A stretch of 64,000 bases of DNA from Varroa destructor. Lineage: Eukaryota > Arthropoda > Arachnida > Mesostigmata > Varroidae. The notes beneath the pieces are model-generated. The model was not told where the DNA came from. It saw only the letters and a list, made by a program, of their open reading frames with translations, and ran no database searches. Positions 45,201-57,325 of the stretch are shown in pieces (position 1 is the stretch's first letter; every line of letters begins with the position of its first letter). A program made the position numbers and the translations under genes. The stretch is from NCBI RefSeq assembly GCF_002443255.2, contig NW_019211456.1, positions 34,597,795 through 34,661,794 of the forward strand, read 5' to 3'.

Positions 45201-47662
45201 ACCGACCTCAATCGGCCACATCTGAGCTTTTTTGCTTGTTAGTTACCTACATAGAAACAACGCTAATTGTTGTTGTCACTAATTGAACTTGACCGACTCA
45301 CTTGGGCTATAAGATGTTATCTTGGCTGGCGTTCGAAAACTACCATCTTGGGAATAATCATTGGCTACATCAGATAAAACTGACCATTAATTCTAAGTCT
45401 TGAAAGATTCATTCTTTGCACAACGGTGTCTGAGTTATGACTAACAATAAATATTGAGGCGTCAAAATGTAATAAGTCTCTTACCAGCAAACTTATCAAC
45501 TTGAATAAAAATAAAGACAATGAACTCAATAAAAGAGACAATAATAAAGACAATAAAAGTTGTAGGCGCATAGCCGAAAAAAAGTATAGTAAATATGTAA
45601 TACGACACAAAAATGTTCTTCAATTTCCCGGTTTTCTCAAACAAGAAAGAAGACGTACGAATGCAAATGTTTCTGGAAACATTGAGTCACTGTAGCATTT
45701 CGAACGAGTACTAAATAAGGAAAGCTAGCAAGCCAAATCCTCCATTTGTCCCATAATACCTGGATTCACAGTTCTCCATAATACCTGAGCTTAAAATTTG
45801 TGCCGCAGTTACCTGAGCTGCTGTGAGTATTCCTTGTTTAATTTAGGCCCGTCTTTTACACTTTGTCCTTCAGGCATAGTTGAAAAAATAGCAGCTTTGT
45901 GAATTTCAAAACACATCTGCAGGCTCGTGTTTTTCCTTCCAAATTTCGATTTCACCTCAACGCCTAAATAAAGGTACACATCGCTTGAATCATACCATAA
46001 ATTTCGAATAATTAACAGTTACGATTAAGTTTCAACTACCATATTTAGATAGACATGCTTTGCCGGCAAAAGCTGTTTAATATACGGTAACTATTCAAAT
46101 TGTGCTATACAGTACCTCAGTGACTTAATCCCAGCTGAAGCATACTACTGAGCTTTTTAAGAAAATGCGCAGAGTGCCAGATGTTCCTTACGATGTAATG
46201 ATTCTATTATATAGCAATTTACTAGCAATAGTTCCAAACTCAATTCCATAATCGAAGGTAAACATACCATCTCTGAATAGATATGTTACCACTGTCCGCG
46301 GTCCGGGTATAGCATAAAACAAGTTCAAATGTCAAAAAGACAAAATGTCATGTATCTCGTTTATAATGTTCAGCTCATACGGACATTTTGGTAATCTCAA
46401 ATTAATATCACAGAATCAGAGGAATAGCCTTTCGCACTTGAATTGCTCTGAAGCTATTATCTGAAAATAAATATTCTGCCAAAGATGATAGTCAGGAAAA
46501 CGACTGTAAGTAATTTACTTTTTTGAGGAATTACTTAAAAACTTTATGACAGTATATACTTAAGCAGCTCTACCACACACACTATTTTAGTTTGAGGTAG
46601 TCAGATCCCAATCAGACAGAATCACACCTATGCGTTTGTTCTGTCCTCCAGTATTCGAAAGCACTACCGAAACAGCTGGAAACCGATCTTGATCTTAAGC
46701 CCAAAATAATTGTACGCCTTCAGTATGATTTCTCTGAGAATTGAAAAAATAATGCTAACTTCATTCATCAGAATCACACAACTTCAACAGAATCACTTAA
46801 AGAATATTTAAATATAGGACAAAAAAATTAATTACTTTTATATAGTTCGCATTATTAGTTTGCACATTGAGACGATGTCAGTTCGACACAGATGCTGTTG
46901 TACCATTTCAATATTGTGGCACCCTTCTAAGTCGATGGAAAACTACAGAATTGTATTTTGGCCACTTTTTAGCTGCTGATGAAAAGTAGCAATTTTACTT
47001 TTGCGCCGTGATAATGCTACTGAGTATGATTATCAGTTAATAAACGAATCGTAGCGGAAATATAAAATAAATTAAACAATATTTAAGATTCGTCAGTTAT
47101 TCACTGGCCTGCTTTTTTGTGGGTTGTTTTTGCATCGTATACGGGCATGTTCGCTCACTCAAGCCAATGGGTATCAAATTGTTTTACCTCTTAATCGTGT
47201 AGTGCTTAGAGAATATAGCCTGTTCTCATGTAAAGTCGATCAAAAGCTACTCGGTAATTATACATTAATATCTTCTATCATCATCATATTTGTACAAGTT
47301 ATTTATTGACCTCTAGTAATCTATAATGTTCATCTCGTGATAGACGAAATTTGCAGTCATGTTTGAATGGGTCATACAGAAGATTTGAAATCAACTATGA
47401 CAATTACAGAAAATCTTCCTATAGCCTTTCCGGCACGTTTACGGCTCGATTGACGTTCTGTTTCATGCGCCTCTACCTCTTTTATGTGGGCAATAGCTAG
47501 CAGAAGCTACAGTAGCGAGAAGTGACGATGACCACCATTCAACTCACCCGGAATTCGATCTCCATTGATGACCATACTTTGTTCATGTTCATCGTTTAGT
47601 GATGTCGTATCACCCTCATCTGACACAGAGCTCCGCTGGCCGCTGTTTTGCGTAATGGGCAT
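38260..47662 (-). CDS. SLC15A4: POT/SLC15 family proton-coupled oligopeptide/histidine transporter
   Basis: Ten minus-strand exons: 47662-47548, 42764-42666, 42419-42268, 41979-41611, 40816-40571, 39961-39749, 39508-39437, 39230-39006, 38773-38596, 38456-38260. They sum to 1,866 bases, 621 codons plus TAG, close to SLC15A3/A4 (about 580 residues). Multi-pass membrane transporter; the family moves di/tripeptides or histidine with protons. There is no large extracellular domain before the last helices, unlike PEPT1/PEPT2, which places it with SLC15A3/A4, endolysosomal proteins in mammals. Location in this organism is inference. All splice phases close. Oddity: the first Glu of the conserved ExxER motif is Val. 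Confidence 0.88.
39437..39961 (-). CDS. Transporter exons 6-7: cytosolic loop and helix 7 region
   Basis: Exon 39961-39749 is a basic and acidic loop (MIEAWQQNRVMGGRRG, WLDAAKIEFGGRF, VEDVKQL) followed by FALLIPYWVLYFQMQTSFQ. Exon 39508-39437 reads EQGLHMRLLPTSMLQPINSK, matching the short QGLHM segment of SLC15A3/A4. Both exons are phase 0. Confidence 0.86.
40571..40816 (-). CDS. Transporter exon 5: PTR2 signature helix region
   Basis: 82 codons. RSYFTIYYWVVNLAAFLSIL corresponds to the second PTR2 family signature (F-Y-x-x-N-x-G), here with Ala in place of Gly after Asn-Leu. It continues with YIQQSTAGGFGLGYVIPTVV, another helix, and WVAHSLYVRENPEHPVLYSI. Phase 0 on both sides. Confidence 0.87.
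41611..41979 (-). CDS. Transporter exon 4: helices 3-4 with a long hydrophilic loop
   Basis: 123 codons: VSLLVYILGLVAFVTIAQYQ (helix 3), then about 75 polar residues with possible N-glycosylation sites (NQST, NLSD), then CGTTIYALLVIIGLASSGIK and ANIVPFGAEQ, the POT segment G.GGIKP.V..FG.DQ. The loop is longer than usual for the family. Acceptor is CTGAAG, donor GTGAGT. Confidence 0.85.
42268..42764 (-). CDS. Transporter exons 2-3: first two transmembrane helices
   Basis: Exon 42764-42666 reads RRRKMLACAAILFTVFAERV and AFYALAG, helix 1 with the POT motif ExxER changed to VFAER. Its donor GTTGGT is weak but phase fits. Exon 42419-42268 reads NLYLFLNHHPLAWTSQDAMM, helix 2 with LLVFTGTTFVGAFCTGYLGD and the loop ACGRFKIIL. 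The pattern matches SLC15A4-type N-LxLFLN..PL.W. Confidence 0.85.
42765..47547. other. Long intron of the transporter gene, with unrecognised open frames
   Basis: 4.8 kb. It holds an AT-rich block at about 43.49-44.13 kb with coding-like frames pointing in opposite directions, and a 133-codon plus-strand frame at 44885-45286 overlapping a hydrophobic minus-strand frame. A pair of imperfect 21-bp direct copies (CCGACGGAAAC words) lies near 44897-44939. None of these could be named. Confidence 0.5.
47548..47662 (-). CDS. First coding exon of the SLC15-type transporter (acidic N-tail)
   Basis: ATG at 47662-47660 in context GAAAATGC. It reads MPITQNSGQRSSVSDEGDTT and about 18 more polar, acidic residues, then ends CCGG|GTGAGT in phase 1. 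The next known exon (42764) needs exactly one base and begins VAFVQRLRRRKML. The assignment rests on strand, strong donor, phase match and the expected hydrophilic cytosolic tail; the intron of about 4.8 kb makes it less certain than the other exons. Confidence 0.6.
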
Positions 47663-49526
47663 TTTCTGTCATTGATTACCCTTGTTTTTCAAGAAACTTT
47701 CGATTGTCCCGTCGCATGGACACAATGGTTTCAGGCAACTAAAAAATGTCCGGATCGGTTCCGGCACGAGACCTTTCTCGTCTTCGTATCCTGGTTGGTT
47801 GTAACAAATGAATCACATGGGTTAGGTTACATCAGTAACTTCCAATGAATTTGATTTTCAAAGGTTCTCATACACCTGTATTCTGCTTCCACTGCCATTA
47901 CGGTAACTTCCACTTCAGTAAAATGTAATCCTCACAGTTAACTGTTCCAATTAATAGGCGCATCATCGGTGATACAGGCCAAGGGGCCACCTCAAGCAAA
48001 CGTAGAATTAATAACAGGACACACAAACTTGACTTGCGGCCTAAACTTCGATTATAGCAACTCAACTTTTTTCACATTGTTCATGGGCTTGAATAACTTC
48101 AACCTTTCTTATCGAAGCCTAGCTGACTGCATCAGTATTATACAACTGAAGCTGGTTTGTACGTCGCCGCACAGCTGATCATAGGGCGAGCGATTCACCT
48201 AAGCTCATGGAGTAAGACAGAGTTGTCCGTGCTAATTGCATCACTGTGTCCCATGAATCATAGGAGAGATTCACTCAGTACATCTACCGGTTTACAAAGG
48301 AGTATTTATCTAGAAGAGGATACTGACGAGTAATCACATGATAAAGACTCGATAAAAACTAGTTGTCAATAAGTGACAACCATGATAGAGGCAAACTCGG
48401 AGGGTACATCTACGTTGTACACTCCTGGATTCGTGAGTCGGTCTCTGTGTACCCCAATTGAGATGTGAATATATTCGGAATACTCACATTACAATAGATT
48501 TGGGTACGACTATAGTTAAAGGAAAATTATTTATCCTTTACAAAATCGTTACAAACACGTAAAAATCGCGCACGGACTGGTCGCATTAAATCTTTCTCAT
48601 GTGGTTGGATTACCCGCTGGTTAGTTTTAGGCCATCGAGAGAACGTATGTGTTAATCGATGACGGCTCAGTGAATCAATGCATTTTTGTTTACTTGAGGT
48701 ACCGCGAACGGGCACTCTGTGGCAAAGGACGGTCCTCTCCTAAAGCCTCACTCGGGTAAGATAAACAGGGCGGGATTTTTAAAAAAAATTGCCAGCGATA
48801 TGCCATATCATGGCAGAACGTTAAATTGGTTCTCCTGGTATGGTAGTAGGGTATGATGATTTCATTAAAAAGTGCATACTTAAGAGGGGTTAGAATCGTG
48901 TCTTAACGATACTGGTAGGAAACCCGAGGTGGAAAGAGAATCTGATTTAAGACACTGATGCATTTGCCGCTCGAATGACTAAGTTTTTTCAGTCTCTTGA
49001 TAAACAAACATAACAAACAGTACTTTATTTTTTCTTTACGCTGATTTATCCACACAAGAAAAGTATTTCTTTTGACTTCGCCTAGCTAATCTGAAACAAT
49101 TGGATTACCTAGATATAAACAACATGCTTGCATCTGTTTTGATCTTTTAATGAAAAGTAGTTTGGACACTCTACTAGTATGACATACCACGTTCTTTTCA
49201 GTTAGTTAGACTAATCTTAGCGAAGGATATTATTGTATAGTTTAGACGAGACAGGACTATACGCGAACAGCGGACTCCACTAAGGATAGACTTTTTCCGT
49301 TTTATAGAAAATTGTCGAATATAATGCAAACAACTTTTTTGCGTCGTCTGGTTCCTAATATGACATAAAACATTATCTAACAATTTGTTGTTCTAAGGTG
49401 GACCCGAAATGCATATACATAATTGATGTTGAGATATCTTGCGCATGTTCATACATAAAATAATAATGGTGTTGGCCTACCGACAACTAACGCTAAAACT
49501 GAAAGCGAATATGTCCATTTCTATTA

Positions 49527-49562
<36 letters not shown>

Positions 49563-50508
49563 CAATATAATATAATAATAATATAATATAATATAGAATA
49601 AATACTAATAAAAAAAAGAACTAAGCAGTACGATAAATCAACTAATGCTGCTAATACATTGATGAACAGTACATGCAGATGGAGAACAATTTCTAGGTTC
49701 TCTAAATCGCCTAGGCTTCTGTAGGTTACAGTAAGAACAGACCGCGAAACTGATTGCGACTTATTTTGATACATGCCAAAACCTTTACGGGAAAGTTAAG
49801 AGGCGATAGCACGTTTTCAACAGGAATAGGTTGCTCCGGCGGAATGCGAGGCTTGTTACGTCGCTGATATGTACAAGCGTCCACCGTGAGTCGTATATAT
49901 AATAAAAGAGCATTTGCCTACAGAACAAACGATTATCATAAGGTCAAGTCATGTCGATTTAGTTTCTGCTAAGACTGCATTCAAAGAACGTCTGCATTCA
50001 AACACTTATATAAGGACTTGAAGTTAACAACTAGCAACTTGTCCTGCCAACTCACGTGCCGTACAGTCGCTCGCAATTGCTACCTTTCTTCTTAAAGAGG
50101 ACTAAATCATTGGCTATTTTTAGGAAAAAGTGAACCCACTGGACACACATAATAATTAGGAGCTAACTATAAGGTAAACGCACACCAGAGGAAGGAAACT
50201 TATCGGTAGAGCCAACTCGGTCAATTGTAAAATTTCGAATATATCATGTATGTCATTATCTCATGTCAGTATTATATTATTACACATATCAGGAAGACGC
50301 TTTACATAATTCAAGACTTCGTTATGTTATGTTGGCCTAGATACGATGTACCCTGACACAGGCAGACGTTCTTTGAGGTAAAAACATGTTTGACATCTTT
50401 GCTAAATGAGCCAGCAAGGTCCTGGTATCGTTCCAATGACAGCGCAAAGGGAACGTATAACTTAGGATCATGGGGTGGTCCGAATTCGAAATTGGGCATA
50501 GTCATACT
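47663..50508. other. No gene recognised
   Basis: Upstream flank of the transporter gene. A plus-strand frame at about 47960-48178 (KGPPQANVELITGHTNLTC and on) and a basic minus-strand frame at 48527-48715 look faintly coding but match no family I recognise. Contains the microsatellite at 49527. Confidence 0.4.
49527..49596. repeat. ATA trinucleotide microsatellite
   Basis: About 35 bases of pure ATA repeat (49527-49561) followed by imperfect ATAAT/ATATA repeats to about 49596. Confidence 0.9.
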
Positions 50509-51795
50509 TTATTTCGTGCTGGAAGCCAATTGTCTGAAGTAATCTTTCACGGCTGGGTTATCCCACATAAAAGGCGGAAAACCAGGTTCTGATATCGTCG
50601 AAGACGGCTATAGAATGAATGGTAAGTGAGCTTAAAAAGTACAAGCGGCACTCCGTTAATATAAACTATTACCACTCATAAAGGTCAACAGAATCTAGCT
50701 CTTTTAATTATTATCAACACGACCGTTGTACGATTATTTTAACGAAAGATGACTGATTGCACCGCGTGTTTAGATTCAATGTGAATTCTACGTTGTGCAT
50801 AACCTGACCGTAATTGGCTTCAAGATGTTCCACTAATGTTATCCGTTGTCATTAGTTTTTCCCTTGTTTTCTAGATGTCTAAAAAACTCTTTCTGCATGA
50901 AGCCTGCCATAGTCCTGTGGTATATGCTTTTCTCTTGTAAGAACGTCTCCACTCTATAGCATAGAATCTAAGTCGCGTAGAATTTATATTTATTACATTA
51001 CTATATACAACAAACGGCTAGCAAGTGCTTTTGTGAAGGACCAGGTGACACTGTAGAAGAGATTTGGCCTAAGAAAACCATACTTCAGTCCCGCAATATG
51101 GTATCGACGAGTACGGTTGGCACTTCTTGTTCTGTTTAGATAGTACTTATCCAAGTCGACAGATTCGTCTCCTTAATTATCTTTCGAAGATGCACGTCAT
51201 GTTCACACTAACACTGCAAGGCAGAAGCATTAGGTAATATTAAAAAGCTTAAATCGTACGAAAATTGTAGCCAAATCTAGCATATACGACTAAACTTTAA
51301 TCGTATGTGCATTGTTAGGGGTTACTTTAACTTCAACAGTAATTACGATTTCAATTGATAACGTTGAAAGAAAAATTAGAAAATTAATTCGCCATGCAGA
51401 CTGGATGTCCTCGCAAGCATTAGATTGCTACTAGCATAGAGCACATGTTAGCGGAACAGATCCGTCCCGGGAATCAATCTATTGTACTTAAGACGATCGT
51501 AATGGTGGTGCGGAAGCAGCATGATTAAGGACTTGTGAGGTGGTTTGAGACCGGGCACACACATGTCTCGGTTCTTTTTAGGAAGAAGCCGGACGTCTGA
51601 AGCAATATTTAACGGCAGCCGGGTGTGAACGCTAGAGATGTTTTTGAGTTCCGGCCGATGCGGAATGGTAAATAGCCCGCTAAATATTTTTGGAGTCGTC
51701 ATCTGACGCGTTGCTTGTACCGTTCCTAGAGCGTATTTAGAAAGAAAGGCCCATAAGTTGCTAAAAACTGGGCGTAGCCTTATCGGGACGGCCAT
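50509..51795 (-). CDS. Candidate three-exon gene, unrecognised product
   Basis: Proposed exons on the minus strand: 51795 to about 51495, 51171-51002, 50607-50509 (stop TAA), about 189 codons. Exon 1 begins MAVPIRLRPVFSNLWAFLSK, Arg-rich and lacking acidic residues, like a mitochondrial presequence. Exon 2 reads YYLNRTRSANRTRRYHIAG and GLKYGFLRPNLFYSVTWSF. Exon 3 reads EPGFPPFMWDNPAVKDYF and ends RQLASSTK. Exons 2 and 3 join cleanly in phase 0 (GTAATG donor, CTATAG acceptor). The exon 1 donor (ATC|GTCTTA) is poor and chosen only by phase; read straight on, exon 1 stays open to a TAA at 51448. I recognise no family. Could be chance frames. Confidence 0.3.
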
Positions 51796-54700
51796 GGATA
51801 TATCTGTTCAGAAATCACTCGATTTACTCGAGATGCTCATTCAGCATTTGATATACACACGAACATATAATACAAAACCATCTTTGACTATGTAGTGCCT
51901 GTAAGGCTAATAAAATAATAAATAAATACCCTGGATCTCCGTAGCCTTTGAATATACTGCAATGAACGCATTTGGTTTCGTAGCAAATCCGCTTTAATGC
52001 CTATAGTTGATAGATAAAGTTAAATCCTGTAGCTGTGAAAAGTAAATTTCTCCCAAGCTAACTTTAGTAAAATGTAATCTGTTTGTGTGATGATTTTTCG
52101 TGATATGCTTTTATGTTAAATAGATACAGATTGTCTCATTTAATACGGTAGTTTTTTTTAACCTTTTTAGCTGACAGTTGAGTTGTTCGTTTCTAGAAAG
52201 TCCTTGTTAGTTTAATAAAATACATGCTGTATTTAATATATTTGTTATAGCTTTGCCGCATATAAAGGTGCATGCACACGTCTCCTCTCACGGGAAACTC
52301 ATACTTTCTTTCCGTTACGTTATCTGGAACTCCATACTCTCTATGCCAGGAGCCGTGTAATATTGGTTTCTTTCTCTGGTGCGCGTAAATAGCAGTTTCG
52401 TTCCTCGTATGCAATAGCAGGCCGTCCGTATTCCGTGGAGCATTGGGTGGTATCTGACGTATCTATGCGTAATATGTTATCGTTGTTTTCTCTATTCTAG
52501 GGATCCGCATGTACCGTGATGATTACGTTTCTTCTGTGCGTACTACGATGCTACGTGAGTGATTCAATCCAGCTTGACTTTACTGTGTATTACGTTCGAT
52601 GAGCAATAGAAGACCCTGATGCAAATTCAAAAAACGAAACCGTTGTTTCGTAAGTTGTAGTGGTCTGCTTTTATTGTCCCTCTAATCTCGATGGAAAGTT
52701 AATTGGGCATATTGGTAAACCCATTTGCTGGGATGTTACTCTACTGGTTGGATGTATGCATTACGGGGGTTGCAATTATTGTAGATTGTTGGTTGAATAT
52801 GGTTTGAAAATTTATCGATAGCATACGCAAATTGATTTTTGGGTACACGACAACGTTCGCGTTCCACTGTACCACGGGGCTGCGGTATACCTCGGTTACC
52901 AGCGGTTTTTGTAATACTTTTCGCGGCTTCATAAAGCTCAGGAGACAGCTCCACTTCCAATCGGTCGCCAAGAAAGATGATTTACGCATTCTTGATACTT
53001 TCCGAAGTGTATTTACGTATGAACAGATTATTTATCTTTGCCGTCAATGCTATAGTTCCGGTGCTATGGTGACCCGTTACGCCAAATCTATTGCGCTCGT
53101 TTCATCAAGAGCTTTAAAGCTCGGGTTTTTATTTAAACAAAAAGCTGCTGCTTTTTATCGGGATATGATTTAAGAACTTGTAATGCTGTTTTTCAAACTC
53201 AAGCTTGTTTAAAAGCTGTACCGTCGACACTTTACCAAAATCATATGAAGAATCTAAAGAAAATTATAAAAATTGTATTTTTTCTTAGAGCTTCCTGAAC
53301 TTATCAGAGTATTGCTTCTATGTTCGACGTGTTAGTCGGTTACTTTATTAGTGACATCAAAAGTACGACGCGCCTGTATAATGAGAAGTTTTTAAGACTG
53401 TCACTTTTACGTATCAGGATTACCGCGGCTGTTCTTGATCTGCTGGCACATATGCACAGAGTTTCACCTGGTGTTGTATAGTAATGCATGCACGAATGCG
53501 TTTTTAAGGTAATTTATGTCAGATTATCCTTCCCGAACATCTCCCGTTTTCCGTAAAAAAATTTTCAATAAACTTTTGCATTTCTTCTACGCCTGGAACA
53601 CAAAATTCCGTTTTCCCAGTTCACTGCTGATAATTGGGTATTTGTTCTCAAGGTTTAATTTGTCATTTTTCCTTACCAAAAGATTGTCCTCACTTACGTC
53701 CTTTTTAATCCCGCATTTATTACGCGACAAACTTTTTTCCAACTATTTGTTTTGTCTGTCGTGTTTGTTATATACACATTTTTTCCTTACATATGTTTTT
53801 CCCCTTGAATCATGCAACGTCTAAATGTCTCTTATAATATTTCGTTTCTACGTAATTCATGTACAGGCGACGTAGTCTATTTTTCTGATTGGTAAATTTG
53901 AAGGTGCTTTTGGAAGTTTAAGGTTTTATTGCTGAGATTACAGAGCTGCATCGAGACCAATAGGTGTTCACATTGAGATTTCGGAACTTCCAGTTCTGTT
54001 TCATTGCATTCGTATTGTCTTTTCAAAAATCGGCTGCTTTATAAAATTGTCAAGAATCTTACCTGGCTAACGACAAGTCCTGTCTTATTCGATTTGTCCT
54101 GCGCAATATTTGCGTGTCCGGTTTTTCTATTGTTCATTGTGTGTCGGCTTCAAGATGTTAACATGTTGCTTTTTTCGGGACCTAACCATGTCGCATCTGT
54201 ATTGGTCGATATTATACAATCGCTTAAGCTTTACGTTGATCGTTTGTGTTACGTGACTTTCCCTAGCTCATTGTCACCTGACATCTTTTTGCTAAGATGT
54301 CGATACTCTAACATTCTCCCCTGAAATTGGTATTCGTGCTAGTAAAAGATAGCAGCGAAGCAAGCGAGAGTTATGTTGGATCTTAACTAAAGGTGTGGTA
54401 TAATAGTTTCTTTTTGATTTCTCACAATGAAAATTATTCAATTGAGATCAGGATCGCGGATTTTTTTAGGTTTGCCCGGGGTTAGCTATTTTGCTAGCTA
54501 TTATCTTAATTGAGTAAATGAGCTTTAGGGGTGTTATGAAAGAGACAAATTGCTGATATAAACTAGAGGAAGGGGGTCGCTTCATGCACTAGAAATTGTT
54601 AGCATAGCAAATCAGGACACAGAACCCAAAGAGCGACCACGGGCTAAGATGGGACATGCTGGGTTCAGCGTAAGAATCTATCGTAGAAGAGCGGGCAGTA

Positions 54701-57325
54701 ATGCACGTTTCGAATGTTCAACAAGCGATTTAATAGGTCGTCACAAGCAAAGAGCCAGAACTACAGGTCACTAGTCGCTTCTTCCTAACTACTACGCTTT
54801 CATATGAGCTCTTTTCTCGCTTGCATATGTCGTTTTTTGGATAATTTCGTGAAGCTCCTACAGAGCTAGACGTAGGTGATACTGTGTTTGCTATTGAAGG
54901 CAAACGGCGGGCACAAAGTAAGTAAATTACGTTGGACTAACTATGATCATTTATATATACGTCCTGCTTTTCTGATTTTTGTATTGGCAGCCTTCTCTGC
55001 AATTGTTCTGGTATGCTTCGGATTTTTGAGACCGCTGTAACACTACTGGTGAGTAAATACTGGTATGTTACTGCATTGACTTTCAGCATAGCGTCCTTGA
55101 TTAAAAAGGGACAGGCCAGAGACTCTTAGCTGTTTCAAAGCAGTGTTGATGTCGTATAAAAGCGTTCTGGAAGCTTAAATACGTTCCCCCAAAGCACGGG
55201 TGCTGAACGTGACCGTGTTATTATGCATGGTGCAGGAATCTTCAGTAATCAGACTTTATGTGACTTTTGGGAGTAGTTGGATTATTTTTAAAATTGCTTA
55301 CGGGGCTAGGAGGGTCAATTAATCTTTCGCTTATTAAGTGAGTCTCTCAGCACTCACCCTATATACACCGTCTCCTTTTAAAATGCCTACAACGTAAGCT
55401 CCAGCATTAAAAAATAGATATTTATTTTGCCGGTGTGTTTAGTGGGGCTTAAAGTTTTTAGAGAGGTAGCGGACAAACGCACACAGTTCCCCCTGACAGG
55501 GTGTCATAACTTATTGAAAGTATTACTTGTTACTTTGACATACTCTTAACACCAGGAAATTCCATTGAAAGCGATACAGTAACGTCCTTTTATCGACATT
55601 TCTTTTTTGCGGAGGCCGAATGCCAAACAAACGAGACGGCATAATCTGGACGACTGGTTGTGATAGGATTTTCGTTCCAACGTGAAACAAGTATTTCTTA
55701 GAAAATAAATGATGTAATAGGATGGCAGAAAAAGGTTAAGCAACCTTTGGCTAATTCATACTTATCTGATGTTTTCATTTGGCATCTGGTACCTTGGTAT
55801 CAGTCGTATGGAAACACCCAGGAGTCCCAAGATCTTCTAGAATCTTTGCGGAATTAAACTCACATGGAGACCATAACGAGGAGCGCAGGTATTTCGAAAT
55901 TAAGCAATATACTCTAGAAAAGGACCACCACCGTACTTCAAACTACTGTCCCTGTGTTCAAAATAAAATGTAAGTCTTTTAAAGAAGTTTGCAAACATTC
56001 TGTTATTTTTTTTCTACTACATTCACAGATTGTACGTGCATAGATTGCAAAAGATCCATCTAACACCTTGAAGTAGCCCAATGAGCGAAAACTAATTTAG
56101 TCCTCTACTTCACTTATGTTTCCGTGTATAAATAAATCAACTACGTTTGTATGTAATCTCAAGTATCTTCCTTATGTAAGCTGTATGATATATAAATAAA
56201 AGAAGATGATGTACTAATGGTGTATTCACCTGTTCAGAATTAGCAATAATCTGGGTGGAACTAGCCTATATGTGCCGCTAAGGATCCTGTGGCCAAAACA
56301 GCGCAATACTTGCTCTAATTATTTCTAACAAAAATGAGTTTGCACTCGCTAAAGGCGCAGTGACGGTATCGCCGGTTACTACTCTGAGATCTAAGTGATC
56401 AGTCGACTTGCCAAGAATAAAAACATTTTTGAAAATAGATTGCCTTTACCTACCGAAAACGAGATTTCTTAAACAAGCTTGAAAAATAACAACCTTACCC
56501 CGCCACGACTATGTATCAAGTAAACTGAATAATATAAGAAGTTACTTTTTTTGAGAATAATCTCAAAGCTCTATAAAAGCTAAAAAAAGTGACAGAAGCT
56601 TTCAATGAGGAATATTATGCCACATATGAGTAGCTTTTTTCGTACTATATATACCTCATGCTTACAGCAAGCTTACTTACTTTTGCAAAACTGCCACCCT
56701 CTAGAAGTGAGGTTGAAGGCAACTGCGCTCTGGGCGGCATTTCCGACCCTTCTAGCACTCTCCATAGGATATCACACAAAGTTAGATATGTGTATTTGCA
56801 CAGGAGCCTTCCATGAACAACTGTCGTTAGTGATTCTGGTGTGCTATCTGTCATATTCGTGCATTTATTGTCGTCGCTGAAGCATGCCCATGAAAACACC
56901 ACCCACCAAGAGGCTAGGGTCCATTGAATGCTTATACAGGATGCACCACGTGAACCATACGTGAATTGATGCCTACTAAATGGTAAATATCAGTTCACGC
57001 ATACAACAGTCATTGACGCCTTTGAGTCGATTATCATTACCGTGGCTGTCGACAGCTTGAAAACCCTCCGTACACTGATTGTTGTGTTTACAGCCCCGTC
57101 ACCTCTACCACCAACAAGTGCAGGAAATTGTGACCTTAAAGACCTTTGCGCAATGCTAACAGTTTTTGGTAAACCTAGCAAATCTTGACAATTCTACGCT
57201 GACTTGAATTTATATAATCATTCGATTACGCCCAGTAACCGACTAGACATTGTTTGACTCTTCGTATTTTCTGGTCAACATATAGTATGGTGCTTAATTG
57301 GAGTCAACCTCTTGGATAGATCATC
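51796..57325. other. No gene recognised
   Basis: 5.5 kb. Between about 52.7 and 54.3 kb the plus strand is strikingly T-rich and has several open frames of 100-113 codons, while 52736-52989 is open in three frames at once. I cannot assign any of them to a family and see no convincing exon chain. Confidence 0.4.

Noticed and set aside
55779..55973. 64-codon plus-strand frame with charged residues
   Set aside because: No family match and no flanking exon chain.
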